This document shows positions 11,885 through 22,928 of a stretch of 64,000 nucleotides of DNA, one piece after another (the first letter of the stretch is position 1; every line of letters begins with the position of its first letter). The notes below the pieces were generated by a model. The model did not search any database. It saw nothing but the letters and a program-made list of their open reading frames with translations, and was not told the origin of the DNA. Source of the DNA: Clarkia xantiana subsp. parviflora (lineage: Eukaryota > Streptophyta > Magnoliopsida > Myrtales > Onagraceae); the NCBI GenBank assembly GCA_036873135.1, contig JAPTYO010000005.1, positions 11,944,166-12,008,165 on the forward strand. Reading direction: 5' to 3'. The position numbers and the translations under genes are program-made.

Positions 11885-14678
11885 TTTAAGCTTGTTCCTT
11901 GTCGGCATCAGCGGGACAGGATCCACGAGATCTGTGCCAGAAGGCTCCACGGGTTCAGCTGCTGGAGGGTCGATTATCCGGGGGTCAACCGTCGGAGGAT
12001 CGGCACTTGGAAGCTCCGCCATATATTCAACACCCGCGGGAGTTTTCCCCTCATCACTCTCCTCCGAGAGGGCGAAGTACCTCTTCGCAAAGGGAGCGAG
12101 AGTCGCGGACTTGTCAAAGTTGATGGCATCGCCATACTCCAGATAGAGCTCCTCGACTGCATTGAAGAGGGTGTTCTCCACCTCCGCGGTGCAGAATTTC
12201 ACCGCGTCAGCTTGGAAGTCCTCGGACCCCCGATAATCTTCTCGGCCCTTGGTCTCAGCCGCGACCAGCTTCGCAGGAACCTCAGCAATTTGCTCCTCCA
12301 GAGCCTTCTTCTCAAGGACAAGTTTGTCCCGAGCTTCTGCATCCTTTTGTCGCTCCTGCTGCTCCCGCTTCAGCAGCCCCTCGAAGTCATGAACCTGCTT
12401 TTGGAGGTCCCGAGTCTTTCGATCGAGGAGGGCCTGTTCCTTGGCCAGTTTTCCCCTCGAAGACTCGGAGGCCGCGAGATCCTCCTCAAGCTTGGCTATA
12501 ACTGCGGGAGCCCCCTTGGCCCGCTCCTGCTCCAGGGCCTCCTCGAGGGCGAAGATGTACCCGAAGCAGCGGTTTATGTCCGCCAGCTCCTGCGAAGGAA
12601 AGAAGAGAAGTGTTTTAGCATACGAACAACCTGCCTTATTGATGAAGGGGAGAAAAATAAGAACTTCACCTCTATCCGACGGATAGACATTTCGTGAACA
12701 TCCCTGCGGATGCCCTCCCGATCCAGGGAAATCGGAAACCTCAGGGACGGCAGAATTGAGCCCGCCAGCAAATGCAGACCAGCTCCGGGTATCTGTCACC
12801 CTGTCGGAGCTGGACCCCTTGCAGCGTTCGGATCGGGGTCCAAGGAGCCTCCTTCTGGCTGGGGTCATAGACTTTGTAGAAGCTCCCGTCCAAGGGGAGA
12901 GGGGAAGGACCGACTCGAGTCGTGGAGGGGCGCATCTCCGACTCGCCCTGAGGCGGAGAGGGAGTAAAATTTTGGATGGGCGACGGCTGCCGCTGTTGCG
13001 AGGAAGGTGAGGGGGCAATCCCCTGGAGGTTGGTTTCAGGGGGGACTGCCTCGTCCTCCGACGATGAATCAAGGCGGAGCCCTCGTCTGTCTCCTCGGAG
13101 GAGTCCAGATTTTCCACCCGACGTAATTGATCACCGGTCGGGGTTTTTCCAGCCCCCGATCCCATCGAGGCAGTAGGTTGAGGGTGGCCTTTTCCACCTC
13201 GAGCACCGGAAGGCGGCGCCCCTGCTGAAAGTGGTGCCCATGCTGAAGCTCCAGCACCCGACTAAGCTCCTGAGTGACCTGCACCTAGAGGACGAGATGC
13301 TTCAGAAATATAGTCAGGAAGTTGGTCAGGGTCCTTACTCCAAACGACGTGCCGAGAAATGTATTGGTCTTTCCCGTGGTAGTTGTAGTAGCCCACCTTG
13401 AGGATGCGGGGAGTTTCCCCTCGGAGGACACGTTTAATCTCTTCAATGCGGGCCTCCATGGTCGAAGGGACCAACTCCTTAGGAACTTGCTTCCTGTATG
13501 ATTTAATAGCTAGGCGGAGCTGTTTACCTTCTTCAGCATTTTGGACATCGAAGAGTCTGTCCACCTCCACGCGGCTCCGCTTAGTCCTATCCGCGGAGGG
13601 AGACCCCGACGGAGCAGCAGCCTTCTTTGCCGACTTCCTCTTCCGCGCGGGGCGTTGGACAGTGTCGGTCTCCCCCTGCTTAAGGATGAGATTGGTCAGC
13701 ACGGATACCTTCTTAGCTGCAAACAATGGAAAACAGAGATCAGAAACATTACCCAGGGAACCATATTGGAGGGGCCGTCGAAGAGTTGACCCCCATAGAT
13801 TATGTCAAGGAGACGGATCCCGGCCTTCACCAGGTCCTGATCCGTTAGAGAGTTAGCATCGAGGGGAGTATAGGACTCCCCCCAACGGTAAATCTGGATA
13901 AGATGGAGGGTTTGGAAGTCTTCATCAGAGTAATTGTGATAGGCGGGAGGAGAGTCCGCTTCCATCTCCCATCGGGGCCAGGCGATGGTACTGTTCTTGA
14001 TGAAGAAGTAGCTCCTCTTCCACCCGCTATTATCAGACCCCGTGTCAATCAGGAGTCCCAGACCCTTGACAACCTTCCAGGTGTCACTGGTCCAGCTGCA
14101 CAGCGCAAGCTGCGCCTTGTCCCACTTGGGCATCCGAGGATAGAAGGCGCAAACCCCAGCCTCGTTGCACTTCATCCCGTAAAAAGTTCTGAAGAGTTGG
14201 AGGCTGTAGACCCATTTCTGGCGGAAGCAGAGGACCTGGAAGGCATTCCACACGCGGATGGCGTGTGGGGAGAAAGTAGTTGGATGCGTCTTGTAGTAGG
14301 TGCACATCTCAACCAAGTTCCCGCAGAAGGGGAATCGGAGCCCTGCCGATATCTGTCCCGTAGAGACAAATATCTCCCCCTCCTCGGGACGAGTAACAAC
14401 AGGGTCACCCGAGGCACGGTGGCGAGAATAAGGAAGACGAGGCTCCCAGGTTTGGGTAATGCATCCTTCTCGGAGAGCTGCGCCGTAGGAAGTCACCGAG
14501 ATCTCGTTGGGAGCATAATCAAAATTGAAGGGTTTCCTCCCCTCGGAACTAGATCCGCTGTCTGAAAATCAGCCATGGCAAGAGAAGGCGTAGTGGGATT
14601 TCGGAAAAACATAAGCAAACTGATCGAAGATGAAGGAAAGGCTATACTAACATCAGGAAAGGAAGTCTTACCAGACAT
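11885..14678 (-). pseudogene. Antisense accessory gene of element 1, decayed
   Basis: Homologue of the intact gene at 19311-22018, facing pol tail to tail. The exon layout is kept: exon 1 ATGTCTG (14672-14678), a 110-bp GT-AG intron, exon 2 (13753-14561), an intron starting GTAATG, exon 3 from about 13711, a third intron with donor GTGAAG, and exon 4. Exon 2 carries the conserved block RFPFCGNLVEMCTYYKTHP. Exon 3 and the last exon have frameshifts: homologous text moves between three frames around 13262-12574 and again near 11900. The start and the first two exons are still open. Confidence 0.75.
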
Positions 14679-14825
14679 GATGATTCGAAGTGGAAAGGAT
14701 GGTCTTGATGATCGCCGGAAAACTGATCGGAAAGCAGGAAGCCGAAGAAGAACCTGAGCTTTTGAAATCGCAGAGCTTTTGAAATTGCAGAAACGGTAAA
14801 AGAGAAACAGTGCCCAGGGTTAGGG

Positions 14826-14832
14826 TTTTATA
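14826..14832 (-). promoter_or_regulatory. TATA box of the accessory gene, element 1
   Basis: TATAAAA on the minus strand about 150 bases before the ATG, matching the position of TATAAAA in element 2 (19148-19154). Confidence 0.6.
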
Positions 14833-15194
14833 GGAGAAAGGACAAGTGAAAGGACGTTCTAATCTGGGTCGTCAAGGTTGAAACATTTTAATCTGAGCCG
14901 TCGAAATGAAACGAACAGAATGGAAAGGGGCGTAATGATGAAACGGCCTGAAAAGTACTTTTTCAGAAAAAACAGGCGCGAAAAATCAGGCACGGGTGCC
15001 AAAGCCGTCACCTGCTGCATCTAATGGCTGAGTAACCGAGGAGTCTTCTCGGATTTGGTGATTATCCTCGAGGTATCGAGGAAACGTGAACGAGAAGATC
15101 CGTATCAAGTGACTTTATCAAGGGAAAGGTCCCCAACTCCGATATCGGGAGGTCGGGAGTTGAAAGACACGACGAACTGTAAGTCCCTCATGTC

Positions 15195-15205
15195 TTGGGG
15201 GCAAA
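15195..15205 (+). other. Polypurine tract of element 1
   Basis: TTGGGGGCAAA directly precedes the 3' LTR start TGATGGG. Element 2 has the identical sequence at 18628-18638 on the other strand. Confidence 0.8.
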
Positions 15206-15949
15206 TGATGGGTTTCGCTATGGCCGTTAGGCCCTTTAACGAAGAGCAAACGGTGAATAGGCCCACTGTGCCCTAAAAGAGGTCAAGAAGACCAATGCGA
15301 AGGATCCCGACAAAAGGAGTCCCGATGGTGAAAGGTCCCTACAAGGTCGGTCCCGATAGGCGAGCCGGGCGCTCACGATAAGATGCCTTTAAGTAGGCCC
15401 CGATGAGATGCCTTTAAGTAGGCCCCGATGATGAATCCCTGAGGATGTTGGCCCTGTCACGATGACGAGGGGCCCCGAGCGGTGACACAATGAGATAACT
15501 CTGGAGTCCCCGATATTGGTCGGGACTTGCTATCAGAGGTTGAGGCCGAGATACGCGTAGCGTGGCCGAGATAAACGAGATCACGGCCGAGATACGCAGA
15601 GCGTGGCCGAGATAAACGAGATCATGGCCGAGATAAGCGAGATCATGGCCGAGATAGGTGGGATCGTGGCCGAGATAGGCGGGATCGTGAGCTAACCGCC
15701 CCAGCGGATCATCAGGTAACTGAGGTAGCTCTTCTCCTTTAAAAGGGGAGAAGTTACCTCAGATTAGGGACGATTACACACTCATACTCTTGCTTGCTAG
15801 TTTTATTGAGATATTTGAGGTACTCATTTAAGCATCGGAGAGGGATTCTGGGTCACCGCCCGGTCTATTCCCCTCTTGCAGGATTACGTGGAGCGAAGGA
15901 TTTCGGATTGCCGTCAAGACCGTACCGGAGTTCCAACCGTGATCCAACA
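15206..15949 (+). repeat. 3' LTR of element 1
   Basis: A 744-bp LTR starting TGATGGG and ending GTGATCCAACA. It contains about seven units of a roughly 21-bp repeat (GGCCGAGATA..) at 15540-15690, then an inverted repeat around a TTTAAAA core (15720-15762) that probably holds the core promoter, and GCATCGGAGAGGG (15833), a block shared with every other gypsy LTR in the window. Confidence 0.92.
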
Positions 15950-16029
15950 GTGGCTGACCCATTGACAAAACCTTTAAGCATAGATGTTTTTGAAAAGAAC
16001 GTTAAAATGCTTGGACTGCGTAGGGTTTA
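15950..16029 (+). pseudogene. Copia RNase H tail (copy 2), continuation
   Basis: Continues the copia frame broken at 5169: A-D-P-L-T-K-P-L, then F-E-K-N-V-K-M-L-G-L, with a stop at 16027-16029. It lines up with the end of copy 1 at 211-294. Confidence 0.88.
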
Positions 16030-17723
16030 AGAGGCTTGTAATATGTCAGTAACCTTTTTGAAATTTTAAGTAATATTTGAATGAAGGAATTTTAATTTGA
16101 TTTTATGATCATACGGCGTCATAATGGCTAAATTACATCGGATGCACGGTCTATAAACTAGTCGTATGAATGTAAAACCTCAAGAAAATATGTCGAATGT
16201 GAACCTTGCCTCGTCACACGGGCACGGTTGTCTTGATGGAGGGGGAACCTCAGCCATATCAAGACCGACTAAGAACCATGGTGTTTCGAAAGATAAACAT
16301 GGTTAAGCAAAACAATCATTTGGTTTCGGGGTAACACAAAATGATCATTGTTTTGCGGATCCTCATGATGAACTATGTTCATCAATCACCACATTCTGGG
16401 CTACATAGGAATCTACGATAGCATATGACATTTCTCATTCCTGACAATATGTTAAGTTCGGGTTATGGTATCGACTTGCACTTCATACTGCGCGTGCCAC
16501 ATTCGACCACGGGGTCAGGCTCAGTTGTGTTAGGTGGAATCTTCCGAGATTCTAATGCGCGCAAACTTCTTACCCTTGAGTGTGTGACTGATCCCGGGTG
16601 CTTATTGAAGGAGCACTTGAAGTATCCTTAGCACTTAGAACTCATATCCAAGGTTGCCCAATGTTCGCCTCCAGGCGTACGAACCAATTGCCCGAACAAA
16701 AGACCCAATGACCAGGTACTGGAAACCGGTTGAGTTTGACTAAGGGTATGAACAATGGGGATGGTCATGTACACCTGTAATTCTCCGACTCTTGTATTCA
16801 CTAGGTGGCCACCAACCGGATATTAATTGAAGGTTGTGAATACTTGTACGGATGCCTTGGAGAAGTGTTCCTTTGGGGAAACTAGGCAACTGGAGAATAA
16901 CAGTTGACCAGGGATACAACGCGGCACAGAGAAATAACGGGTTGGGAATCAACGTTCCGCGAACGCTACAACACTCGTAACCGATGAGTAGCACAATGTC
17001 TGTTGTGTCTGCCGGTCGCACGGCAAATCTCGTATGAACAACTAAGAAGATGGATTGGATCTAAGAATGAATGTTGATGTGTTGGTCGACAACATATTAA
17101 CTGGCACCCTCCCATTCCGTCGAGTGAGAGTTGTTGGCATTTGGTGAATTGCCGCCGTAATAGGAGATCTTTAATATAAGTCCAACATCCTAAGCATAAT
17201 TGGGTAATGTCACATTTGGAATTTTGGGCCAGGCCTAAATCCCAATTGACATGAGAGGCCCAAAATTGGGCCTCCCCAATATGCTAGCCGACCGAACTAG
17301 GGATTAATTCCCTTATAGGTTTTAATCCACCACCTCTTAAAAATAGAGAGTGTGAGAGATTAATTTGGGGTTAATCACTTTCCTCACTTTAAGTTGAGAC
17401 AAAAGAAATCCCCTTTACCTCACACATAAGGTTTGGCTGAAACACCTATTGAGCAAGGAGGTGTCAAATTGCTTTGAGCAATTACCCCGGAGATCCATAC
17501 TAGTGACCAACTGAAATGAGGCTTTGTTGTGGAGAACATTCCTCGTAGATTGCTACTTCACAAGAGTTCCTACAGGACCCGTCCGGCAGACCGTGAACTC
17601 CCCGTCATGTTCCTGGGACTACGAAAAGCAATATAGGTATATGCGTTCTTTCCGCTGCGTAATTCGTTACATAGCATGTACCTTGTGGTTTTGTTTTCGT
17701 AGTAATCGTCTCCTAATTCCAAC
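16030..17723 (+). repeat. Copia 3' LTR region (copy 2)
   Basis: Follows the copia stop. The first 900 bases match 298-1211, and blocks at 16790-17170 match 60245-60600. A TTCCTGGGACTACG block and a final CTAATTCCAACA at 17712-17723 look like an LTR 3' end. The exact 5' boundary was not resolved and no target duplication was found. The open frames inside are not supported as genes. Confidence 0.6.
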
Positions 17724-17870
17724 ACTCATTAAATATGGTGCTCATTTCACCACATGTTAAACATATATCGAAATCAAGCATAGATATAATTCTTTAGATG
17801 GATTATAATAACATGTACTGAGATAACACTCCAAGACAAATTAGAATCCAATATATTTTTTTAAAATTTT
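17724..17870. other. Short AT-rich spacer
   Basis: About 150 bases of AT-rich unique-looking DNA between the copia LTR and element 2. Nothing else is recognisable. Confidence 0.5.
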
Positions 17871-17875
17871 AGATA
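17871..17875 (+). repeat. Target-site duplication of element 2 (left copy)
   Basis: AGATA here and AGATA at 29401-29405 flank element 2 exactly: a perfect 5-bp duplication, as expected for LTR-element integration. Confidence 0.92.
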
Positions 17876-18627
17876 TGTTGGATCACGGGCGAAGCTCCGT
17901 TACGTCCTTGACGGAATGCTCTGGACTCCTGGGCTCCGCGTAATCCTGCAAAAGGGGATGACCTGGGTGGTGACCCAGAATCCCTCTCCGATGCTTAAAT
18001 GAGTATGGTGATCAATGGGTGGTAAGCAAAGAGTCTAAGTTCGTATTAGATGATGATTTTCTGAGGTAACTTCCTCCTTTATATAGGAGGGGAAGTTACT
18101 CAGTTACCTGTTACTGCGCCTGGCAGTTTTGCCCACGATTCCGTGTATCTCGCCACGATTCCGTATATCTCGGTTGGGATTCCATATAACTCGCCTCACG
18201 CTCCGCGTATCTTACCCGTACTCCGCGTATCTCGGGCACGCCCTGCGTATCTCGGGGGACTTATATCTATCTCTAACCGTCTCCCACTACTCTATCTAGT
18301 AGGCGGGTTTCTCGGTCTTTATCCTCTGATCACAAGTCCCGACTCCTGTCGGAGACTCCAGAGTTGTCTCATTCTAGATCACCACCCAGGACCTTCAGTC
18401 TCTACGGGACAGGTCCAGCCTCTGCGGGGCTTTATTATCGGGGCCTTTACTAATGCATATCGGGGCCTGCTCAGAGGCTTCTCATCGGGAGCATTCAGCT
18501 CATACATCGGGACCGCTAAAATCGGGACCCTTCGTGATGGGCCTTCCAGGCTTTTCACGAGGCCCACTGGACCTACTCGCCGTCCATTGGCTGTTAACGG
18601 GGCTAACGATTACATCGGAGCCCATCA
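17876..18627 (-). repeat. 3' LTR of element 2
   Basis: 752 bp, TG...CA ends with inverted termini TGTTGGATCAC/CCCATCA as in element 1. It carries the CGAGATACGCGGAG-type repeats (about 18130-18270) and an inverted repeat (18061-18103) with TTTATATA in its loop. Confidence 0.95.
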
Positions 18628-18638
18628 TTTGCCCCCAA
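18628..18638 (-). other. Polypurine tract of element 2
   Basis: Minus-strand TTGGGGGCAAA adjoining the 3' LTR start TGATGGG; identical to element 1. Confidence 0.8.
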
Positions 18639-19310
18639 GACATGGGGGACTTTCAGTTCGTCATGTCTTTTAATTCAGCTTTTCTGACCTCGTTGTCGAA
18701 GGTTTTCGTTTTCATGCCTTCCGATACCACCGTCGGAGGCCTTTGTTTTCATCGCTTCCGATACCACCGTCGGAGTCTTTTGCCTTGTATGTGATTGTTG
18801 TATAACAGAGTCCCTTACTCATGATTGCCTTGGGTCCACTAGGCCCCATGGGCAGTTGCCAAATCCGAGGGGACTCCTCAGTTACTGTGGCATTAAATGC
18901 CTAGGTATAAGGAAACGACGTTTAAACCAGCGTGACTGCTGTTTTCTGAAAAAGCAACTGTGACGTCACACACGTCCCTTCCGTGCCTATGATCTTGGCG
19001 ATTAAGATCGTGTCGTTTCCTCTTCAACGGTGCAGATCAAGCCCATCCAGCTGTCTCTTCCGTACCGTCTCCATAATTTCAATGGTTGTGATCAAATCGT
19101 TTCGTCTTCGACGGTCAAGATTACGTCCCTCCAATTGTCCTTCTGCCTATAAAAGGTAAAACCCTGGTCTTATTCACTTCTTCTGCACTCTCTCGCTTTC
19201 AGCCATCTTTGTATTCGAAGCTTCCTCTCCAAACTCCTCCTGGTGTTCAAGTGATCCAAGGCTTTCAACCCTTCCGATCTTCCTTTACCTTACTCCTTCG
19301 ACCATTGATC
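18639..19310 (+). promoter_or_regulatory. Promoter and 5' UTR of the accessory gene, element 2
   Basis: Non-coding stretch between the polypurine tract and the accessory-gene start. It holds TATAAAA at 19148-19154, 157 bases before the ATG at 19311, followed by a pyrimidine-rich leader. Direct repeats CTTCCGATACCACCGTCGGAG occur near 18718-18738 and 18757-18777. Element 1 has TATAAAA at nearly the same distance, which suggests a conserved promoter independent of the LTRs. Confidence 0.6.
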
Positions 19311-22018
19311 ATGTCTGGTAAGAATTTCTTTCTTCTTTTCTCAGATCCTTTTGCTTGCAACCGTTTTAGACGAAGCTAGTTCTGAGGCTAGGACTCCCTT
19401 CACCTTCGAGTTCGCTATCAATGAGATCTCGGAGGCTACATATGAGGTTGCCCTTAGAGAGGGGTGTATTACCTCCGATTGGGAACCTCGTTTTCCGTAT
19501 GAGTCCCAGTCTGCTATCAGGAGGAAGCACATCATTACACCTCCTCGGGCAGGGGAAGTGTTCGTCTCTGCTGGGCAAATAAGCGCGGGGATTCGGTTCC
19601 CCTTCTGCGGAAACATGGTGGAGATGTGCAACTTCTACAAAACGCATCCCTGTACCTTCTCTCCACACGCCATCCGCGTGTGGAATGCCTTCCAACTCTT
19701 ATGCCACCGTCAGCAGTGGACGTACAGTCTTCTGCTGTTCCGCACTTTCTACGGCATGAAGTGCAACAAAGCTGGTGTCTGCTCCTTCTCCCCCCGACTC
19801 CCCAAGTGGACAAAGGAGCAACTTTCACGTTTCGGCTGGGATAGCGAAACTTGGAAGTTCCACAAAGATCGGGTGCTGATTCGTGATTCTGGGTCCAACA
19901 ACAGCGGCTGGAAGAAGTACTACTTCTTCGTCCAGCATAGCTCTGTCCCCTGGCCTCGATGGGAGGTCGTGGCGGATCCTGCCCCCAAGCTCCAAGATTA
20001 TACTGAGGATGACCTCAACACCCTCCAGATGGTTCAACTCTACCGCTGGGGGGACAACTTCATACCCATCGATGCCAACAAGCTCCAGGAGCGGAACCTG
20101 ATTGCTATTGGAGTTCGACTCCTTGACTCTGTTTCCAAAGATTTAGTCATCTGGGTAATATTTCTAACTGTTTTATTTTTACCTTTGCAGCCAAGAAGGC
20201 TTCTCTGTTGACTCATCTCATTCTGAAGCAGGGCGAGACTGATGCCGTCCAGAGTGGCTCCAAGCGGAATCGCAAACTGGTGAAGAAGGGTACTTCCTCC
20301 TCCACTCCCTTATCTGCTGCTCCTCCTACCGACGAGCGAGTCGGGGCAGAGAAGGCCAGGCGGGAGGAGATAGATCGGGCCTTCGGGGCCACCACTGTTG
20401 AGGAAGGTAAGTGCGTTCGTCGTGTAATTAAACAATATAAAAAATTAATCCCCAAGGAGTTTATCCCCGCTGATCGGAAAACACGGGTCCAAGAGATCAA
20501 GTACATCTTTCGAGGAGAAATTCCCCACGTCCTTGAGGCGGGATATTACAACGTCCTTGGGAAGAATAGACATTTCGATCGTCAAATCATCTGGTGCCCT
20601 GAAGGTACTCTTCCTAACCTTATTCGTCCCGCCACCGTAGGTCCATCGGAGGCTGTCACTCCGGGGCATGCTGATACTCCAGCCCGGGCCGTGACACCAC
20701 CGGCGCCGGAGATAGAAGAAACCCCGACGGAAGCCCAGTTCCGTCAGGTGACTGATTTGGAGGCTTCTCCCTCCTCTGAGGAGCCCGCTGAAGGTGGCCT
20801 GCTCCCTCGTAGGCGTGGTCGGAGCACCTTAAGGCCCGTCGTGGAGGATGTGTCCCGGAGTCCTCCTCCCGAGTTCCGCACTCCGACTCCTGAGCCACCA
20901 GCTGAGGTGGCTCCTCCGGCTGAAAGTTCTGGGGTCATCCCCCCTCTCCCCGTGGATGAAAACCTTTACAAGGTTTTTACTCCCGATCAGGGGATGATGC
21001 CTTGGAACCCGATCGAGTCTCTCCGAGGGGTTCCACTCAGGCGGGGAAACCTAGATCCTGGGTTGGCCTTGCATCTGCTGGCGGGGTCAATCCCTCCAGC
21101 CTTGAGGCGACCCTTGTCCTTGGCGCGGGAGGACCTTGAAGAGGAGATCCGCGACATGGCCATTTGTCAGATGGAGGTGAAACTTCTATCTTTGTTTTAT
21201 TTTCTTCGTCATTCTTGTCTCCGATTGTCCTATCTTGATCTTTTCCTTCCTTCTTTCAGGACACCGCGAACCAACAGCGGTGCTTCGGCCTTATCCTGGC
21301 CCTAAAGGGTGCTTTGGAGGCGGCGGAGGCCCAGTCGAACCCTGATGCTTTAGCCAAGCTTCAGGTGGAACTCGACGAGGCTGTAGCGGCCAAGAACAAG
21401 ATGGCCAAGGAGAAGGCTCTCCTCGATGATTTGTCCTCCAACCTGCTCAAGAAGGTTCACGATCATGAGGCTGTCATGCGTCGGGAGCGGAAGATGGTCC
21501 AGGCGGACCAGCAGCGGAATGAGGAGGAGAAGAAGCAGCTCATTCATGAGAAAAACGTCTTCGCGGATCTCCTCGCGGAGGCCAAGGCGAAGTTTGAGGC
21601 GGAGAGGGCTGAGTTCTCTGCCAAGCTGGCTGAGGCCAAGGCTCAGGGCCTCGAGGAAGGCCGCCTGCAGGGCCGCGAGGAAGGTCTCCAGCAAGGTCGC
21701 GAGGAGGGTCGCGGGGAGTATCGGAACTCTGAAGAATTCAAGCTGGCTGCTGTGGAGTTCTGCAAGTCCGAGGTGGAGGACGTTTTGTTCAACGCTGTTG
21801 AGGAACTCTACACAGCCTACGCGGATTCCATTGACTTCACGAAGTCCAAGACTCTTGCCCCCGTTGCGGAGAAGTACTTCAACCTCCCCGCGGAGAGTGA
21901 AGAAGCCGCTGCTGTGGACCCGACTCCGCCAACCGCGGAGCCTTCTGTCCAGGCCCCTCCAAACCTTGCTCCCTCCGATGCTGTTGAGGATCCATCTTCC
22001 AACAAGGACCAAGTTTAA
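19311..22018 (+). CDS. Antisense accessory gene of element 2, four exons, 843 codons
   Basis: Hand-spliced exons: 19311-19317, 19370-20154, 20196-21176, 21260-22018 (TAA). Introns of 52, 41 and 83 bases start GT and end AG. Exon 1 is only ATGTCTG; the same seven-base first exon occurs in element 1. For intron 2 the obvious TTTGCAG would shift the frame; the AAG five bases on keeps it. Residues about 60-270 form a conserved globular part (RFPFCGNMVEMCNFYKTHP, VWNAFQLLC, FRTFYGMKCN) resembling the plant 'putative gypsy type transposon' family. A lysine-rich segment, a proline/acidic linker and a long coiled coil follow (about 600-730). It lies tail to tail with pol. Role unknown. Confidence 0.75.
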
Positions 22019-22928
22019 TGCTTACATCTTTTAGTCCTTGTTGTTTTTCTCCTTTGTTTCTTGTTTATCCTTTGTATCGGACCCCTTTTTGGCCTTCGAG
22101 CCTTTATCTAAGGAATTTCATTTCATCTGTTTTGGTTTCGACGATCATTTGCACTTTATCTAAAGCGGCTTAAAATTCGTTACTCAGAACGTTCCAATGT
22201 GCCATTAAAACGACTTCATACGTCCTTCCGACGTTTTACTCGCGACTTTACCATTTAAGGTTTCTTATCTTATCGGGTCTTCACCACTTAAGGTTTCTCG
22301 TCCAAAATCAGGACTTCACCACTTAAGGCTTCTCGTCCAAAATCGGGACTTCACCACTTAAGGCTTCTCGTCCACGCCTTTCAAGGCCATTTTCATACCC
22401 CTTAGGGCTTTTATTGCGTCTCTACCGGACGGCTTAATCGTACCCTTTAAGGCTTTTTGCCGCATCATATAGACAACTAACACGGACCTGTTAAGGCTTT
22501 TTCGTACCCGTTAAGGCTTTTGGCCGCATCATATAGACGACTTACGCGGACCTGTTAAGGCTTTTTCGTACCCGTTAAGGCTTTTGGCCGCATCATATAG
22601 ACGACTTACGCGGACCCATCAGGGCCTTTTCGTACCTAGGCTTTTGGTTGCATCATATAGACGACTTACGTGTACCCCGTAGGGCTTTTGTCCGTACCTG
22701 TTAAGGCTTTTTGGCCGCGTCATATAGACGACTTACGCATCCCCCGCGGGGCTTTCATCGTACCTCAGAAGGCTTTTGTCGCGTCACTCAGGACGTCTTA
22801 TTAACAGTTAGAATAAATTTGAAAGCAATTTGATCGGAAGGCAATTTCCTTTATTCATAAATAACTCAAAATAGGCTTACATCGGATCTTATTGATAGAC
22901 AATTTGCGCCCTTCACGGCGGCTTAATA
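22019..22928. repeat. Tandem-repeat spacer between pol and accessory gene, element 2
   Basis: Two kinds of array. At 22240-22370, about 40-bp units contain CACCACTTAAGGCTTCTCGTCC. At about 22440-22790, units of roughly 67 bp contain CCGTTAAGGCTTTTGGCCGC and CATCATATAGACGACTTACG. The inverted CACCACTTAAGG core is shared with element 1. Both convergent genes must end here, so the array is the likely 3' UTR of each. No gene is seen. Confidence 0.8.

Larger units (their letters stand above)
5170..15949 (+). mobile_element. Ty3/gypsy Tat-like retrotransposon, element 1, rearranged
   Basis: A 10,780-bp insertion in the copia RNase H. Right to left it has a normal 3' LTR (15206-15949), a polypurine tract, an antisense accessory gene, a tandem-repeat spacer and forward pol. 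The left part is inverted: gag, primer-binding site and the other LTR (5181-7436) read on the minus strand. The outermost 11 bases on the left (TGTTGGATCAC) are the exact inverted match of the right LTR end (GTGATCCAACA), so both termini are U5-type ends. Two RNase H modules before integrase place it in the Tat group. Confidence 0.9.

Noticed and set aside
17524..17760. Small plus-strand frame near the copia LTR end
   Set aside because: Lies inside the copia LTR; no homology or codon pattern supports it.
18143..18673. Long plus-strand frame, repeated at 28908 and 30391 and inverted at 34236
   Set aside because: It lies inside gypsy LTRs and recurs only because the LTR recurs. It crosses promoter repeats and has no protein-like features.
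22240..22800. Regular repeats resembling a CRISPR array
   Set aside because: Head-to-tail minisatellite without unique spacers, inside a plant retrotransposon.
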